This document shows positions 61,108-64,000 of a stretch of 64,000 nt of DNA, piece by piece. The notes below the pieces were generated by a model. The model saw only the letters and a program-made list of their open reading frames with translations, searched no databases and was not told where the DNA came from. A program made the translations under genes and the position numbers. How positions within the stretch are numbered: position 1 is the stretch's first letter; each line of letters begins with the position of its first letter. This DNA is from Bacteroides sp. (GTDB taxonomy: Bacteria > Bacteroidota > Bacteroidia > Bacteroidales > Bacteroidaceae): positions 62,001 to 126,000 of the forward strand of contig NZ_JASLER010000084.1 in NCBI RefSeq assembly GCF_030151085.1, in the 5' to 3' direction.

Positions 61108-64000
61108 CTAAAAAGCAATGTTTACACCGAGAGAATACGTGCGTGGACGTGGATAGCTGTTGAACCAGTCTATACCCGGACCGTCGAGCACTTTATCAGG
61201 AATAGAGACTTCGGGGTCGATGCCGCTGTATCCGCTGAGGCAGAAGAGATTCTCACCAGTCAGATAGAAACGTACTTTCTGTAATCCTATCTTCTTTACG
61301 TTAGGAATGGTGTAGCCCAAGGTAACGGATTGCAAGCGGAAGAAGTCGCCCTTCTCAATGAAATAGCTGGAGAAGATTGGATCGTCTTTGATGCCACTGT
61401 TCAGGAAGTCATCGGGCACGTTCTGTGCGGGTAGGCGGGTAGCGTCGAACATAGCCATGCGGGTGGCGTTCAGTACTTTTTGTCCGAACATGCCATAACC
61501 GGCTACACTCAGGTCGAAATCTTTATAAGTCAGATTGATACCGACACCCAGATTGAATTTAGGCATGGCACTGCCCAGGTTCTCTTTCACCGGATTGCCT
61601 TCGGCGTCACGTTCGATGATGTACTTGCCGTCAGCGTCGATGCCGCTGCACTTCGGTCCGTAGAAGGTACCTGCGGGATAACCTTCTTTGATGATTTGTG
61701 AGTACTGTCCCGACATTCCACGCAGTCCGTGAAGTGAGCCGGATTGCAGACCTACTGCCTGATAAGTATCGTTAGAGAGTTTGGTAATCTCTTGCTTGTT
61801 GTAGGCAAGGCTAACGTTAGCGTCCAGTGTCCAGTCCTTTTGACGAAGGATGTTGGCGTTCAAAGTCAACTCAACACCTTGGTTTACAAGGTCTCCCACG
61901 TTGGCGAGCATGGTGCCTACCAAGTAAGGAGGTTGCGGAACGGGGTATGTCCAAAGCAGGTCGCTTGTCTTTTTGTGATAGTATTCAATGGTACCGTTGA
62001 TGCGGTTCAGTATACTGAAATCCAAGCCGATATTCAGCTGTGCGGTTGATTCCCATTTCAAATCGGGATTCGTATTCTGAGCTTGTACGTAGCTTTTCTT
62101 CCAGGTATTGGTGGCGGCATCATAGTAGCTGGCTCCGTCGGCGCTCAGGATGGCGAGTGACTTATAAGGTTCTACACCATTCTGGTTACCGGTCACACCG
62201 TAGCCCGCACGTAGTTTCAGGTTATCCAACCAGGAAGAAGTGCCTTGCATAAAGGCTTCGTCACTGATGCGCCACGCCAGAGATACGGAAGGGAAGGTAC
62301 CCCATTTGTGATTGTCGCCGAAGCGGCTGGAACCGTCGTGGCGTACGGTAGCTGTAAGCATGTACTTACCCAATAAGTTGTAGTTGACACGGCCGAAGAA
62401 GGAAATCAGTTTCGATTCGTTCTTATAAGAATAAACGTCTGTGGCACGGAAGTCGCTACCGGCAGCCAGATTATTATAGCCGAAAGCATCTGTATCAAAA
62501 CCGCTACGGGTAGAGCCGAAACCTTCGGCTGTAGTCTTCAGGTAAGAGTAACCACCCATGACGTTCAGCTTGTGAATCTTGGCAAATTCTACATCATAGT
62601 TCAGGTAAGCTTCCAGTTGTTGGTTGGTATATTCGCCGTGGGTGCGTTGACCCCAACCCTTTTCGCTTTGTCCTTCCATCATGGCATAAGTCGGTTTGTA
62701 AAGACCTCCTTCGGTGGATTGATATTCGTATGAACCGTTGGCTACGCCTTTCAAACCTTTCAGTAGTTCCAGCTCCACTTTGCCGTAACCCAGGAAGCGG
62801 TGACGTTTCTGGTCGTTGGTACGGTTGGTATTCAACTCTACAGGGTTCTCGGTATTGGTGCCGCCGATTTGGGCGAAACTACCATCCGGATTATAAACAG
62901 GGAACGTAGGATTCATATTTGCCATACGCTCGAAGATACGGCTATCTATAGGATTCCATTTATCGAAATTGGCGTTGATGCCGGCGTCGATGCGAAGGCG
63001 TCCGTCCCATCCGGTCTGATAACCGGTGATACTACCTGCCAAACGGCTCATGTCGTTGAGTTTGATAACACCCTGGTTGTCCTGATAGGTGATGGAAGCA
63101 CGGTAGCCACCGGCTTTCCGGGAGTTACTGATAGAGACGTTGTGCGAGTGCGAGATGGCTGTACGTTCCAACTCTTTTTGCCAGTCGGTGTCGTAACCAT
63201 AATCGAGGGCGCTGCCTATATTGTTATCCCGTACATAGCCTCTCCACTGGTTGGCACTGAGGATGTCCATGTTCTTGGCTGTTTGTCCGATGGCTACGTA
63301 GCCATTATACTGGATGCTCTTTTGCTCTACATCGGTGGCAGCACGGCTGGTAGTCACGATGATAACACCATTGGCACCACGCGATCCGTAGATGGCTGCT
63401 GCCGAAGCATCTTTCAGTACATCGATAGATACGATTTCAGAAGGCTGTACGGAGTTCATATCCACTCCTGCGATGCCGTCCACTACAATGAGCGGGCCGT
63501 TGCTGGCAGAGAGGGACGTACCTCCGCGTAAACGAATGCTCGCTCCGGCTTCGGGGGCACCGGAACTTTGTACAACGGAGAGACCCGCTACCTTGCCTTG
63601 CAGCAATTGTTCGGCACTGGTGATGACTCCCTGTTTCATGTCTTTGGCACTGACGGAAGCGATGGAACCGGTAAGGTCGCTCTTGCGCATGGTACCGTAG
63701 CCTACACCTACAATAACGGTTTCTGCTAGGGTCACGGCGTCTTCCTGCATGGTAATGGTCAGATTCTTGCCTGCTGCTACTTTCTGTGTAAGGTAGCCGA
63801 TATACGAGATTTCGAGTGTGCCTCCTTGCGGACAATTCAGGCTGAAATCACCATTCAGGCCGGTGATGGTTCCACCTTGGGTGCCTACTACTTTTACGTT
63901 GGCGCCAATCAGTGGTTCTTGGTTTCTATCCACTACCTTGCCGGTAGCTGTTATGTTTTGCGCCAATAGGTTTTGGCTTGTCCCCAGCATGATGAGTAGC
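61108..64000 (-). CDS. SusC-like TonB-dependent importer (PUL 3; start outside window)
   Basis: At least 963 residues; the frame is open through base 64000 (Leu-Leu-Ile before the Met at 63990), and that Met lies inside a signal peptide that ends near NLLAQN, so the start codon is beyond the window. After it come the CarboxypepD_reg-like domain (TGKVVDRNQEPLIGANV), VGVGYGTMRKSDLTGS, the plug (VDGIAGVDMNS, VLKDASAAAIYGSRGANGVIIVTTS) and the barrel ending YSLGVNIAF. It pairs with the SusD encoded downstream. Any regulator of PUL 3 would lie beyond the right edge. Confidence 0.94.
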   Translation of the reverse strand, partial: LLIMLGTSQNLLAQNITATGKVVDRNQEPLIGANVKVVGTQGGTITGLNGDFSLNCPQGGTLEISYIGYLTQKVAAGKNLTITMQEDAVTLAETVIVGVGYGTMRKSDLTGSIASVSAKDMKQGVITSAEQLLQGKVAGLSVVQSSGAPEAGASIRLRGGTSLSASNGPLIVVDGIAGVDMNSVQPSEIVSIDVLKDASAAAIYGSRGANGVIIVTTSRAATDVEQKSIQYNGYVAIGQTAKNMDILSANQWRGYVRDNNIGSALDYGYDTDWQKELERTAISHSHNVSISNSRKAGGYRASITYQDNQGVIKLNDMSRLAGSITGYQTGWDGRLRIDAGINANFDKWNPIDSRIFERMANMNPTFPVYNPDGSFAQIGGTNTENPVELNTNRTNDQKRHRFLGYGKVELELLKGLKGVANGSYEYQSTEGGLYKPTYAMMEGQSEKGWGQRTHGEYTNQQLEAYLNYDVEFAKIHKLNVMGGYSYLKTTAEGFGSTRSGFDTDAFGYNNLAAGSDFRATDVYSYKNESKLISFFGRVNYNLLGKYMLTATVRHDGSSRFGDNHKWGTFPSVSLAWRISDEAFMQGTSSWLDNLKLRAGYGVTGNQNGVEPYKSLAILSADGASYYDAATNTWKKSYVQAQNTNPDLKWESTAQLNIGLDFSILNRINGTIEYYHKKTSDLLWTYPVPQPPYLVGTMLANVGDLVNQGVELTLNANILRQKDWTLDANVSLAYNKQEITKLSNDTYQAVGLQSGSLHGLRGMSGQYSQIIKEGYPAGTFYGPKCSGIDADGKYIIERDAEGNPVKENLGSAMPKFNLGVGINLTYKDFDLSVAGYGMFGQKVLNATRMAMFDATRLPAQNVPDDFLNSGIKDDPIFSSYFIEKGDFFRLQSVTLGYTIPNVKKIGLQKVRFYLTGENLFCLSGYSGIDPEVSIPDKVLDGPGIDWFNSYPRPRTYSLGVNIAF

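Noticed and set aside
1..64000. Insertion sequences, integrases, phage genes, tRNA or rRNA genes
   Set aside because: No transposase, integrase or phage-like protein among the genes, and no tRNA-like or rRNA sequence recognised in the gaps.

Overview
The window looks like a gut Bacteroides chromosome (order Bacteroidales; species not determined). The support is four SusC/SusD pairs, three polysaccharide utilisation loci (PULs) rich in glycoside hydrolases, lipoprotein signals on many enzymes, SusD proteins ending in NPGY, and promoters of the Bacteroides type (TTTG, about 20 bases, TAnnTTTG). I saw no tRNA, rRNA, insertion sequence, prophage or CRISPR array.

Layout. 1-11,792 (+): PUL 1, cut by the left edge: GH31 alpha-xylosidase, SusC, SusD, a lipoprotein of the cellobiose 2-epimerase family, GH9 and GH43, ending in a terminator. 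The set points to a xylosylated and arabinosylated beta-glucan such as xyloglucan. 11,977-17,076 (+): a SusC/SusD pair with its own promoter and terminator and no enzymes. 17,088-27,331 (-): core genes: metal ABC transporter ATPase and binding protein (no permease beside them), MnmD, a DedA/YqaA-type protein, a polytopic membrane protein, PurD, a DPP4-type peptidase, an rRNA methyltransferase with a charged repeat tail, and serine acetyltransferase. Divergent from the last is cysteine synthase (27,507, +). 29,168-46,419 (-): PUL 2: membrane-bound HTH regulator, SusC, SusD, GH106, GH5, GH3, GH78, a set suited to a rhamnosylated beta-glucan or beta-glucoside. 46,564-55,833: core genes: RNase R, CDF metal exporter, an SDR/PAP2 pair that may act in sphingolipid synthesis, a Dus enzyme, a U32 family protein, a thioesterase and DprA. 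55,933-64,000 (-): PUL 3, cut by the right edge: SusC, SusD, a GH71/GH99-like lipoprotein and an inverting-type GH97, suggesting an alpha-glucan or similar alpha-linked glycan.

The most unusual signal is not a protein. Several gaps hold arrays with a 22- or 23-base period whose units are small palindromes, and whose whole length usually folds back as one long imperfect hairpin (6,338-6,447; 19,526-19,616; 59,395-59,481; also 28,515-28,580, which is exactly three 22-base units). Their sequences are unrelated, so they are not copies of one mobile element, yet the architecture is shared. In all three PULs a repeat or strong hairpin lies between susD and the first enzyme gene (6,320-6,460; 39,904-39,935; 59,298-59,481). 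That is where an RNA structure could set different levels for the SusCD importer and the enzymes.
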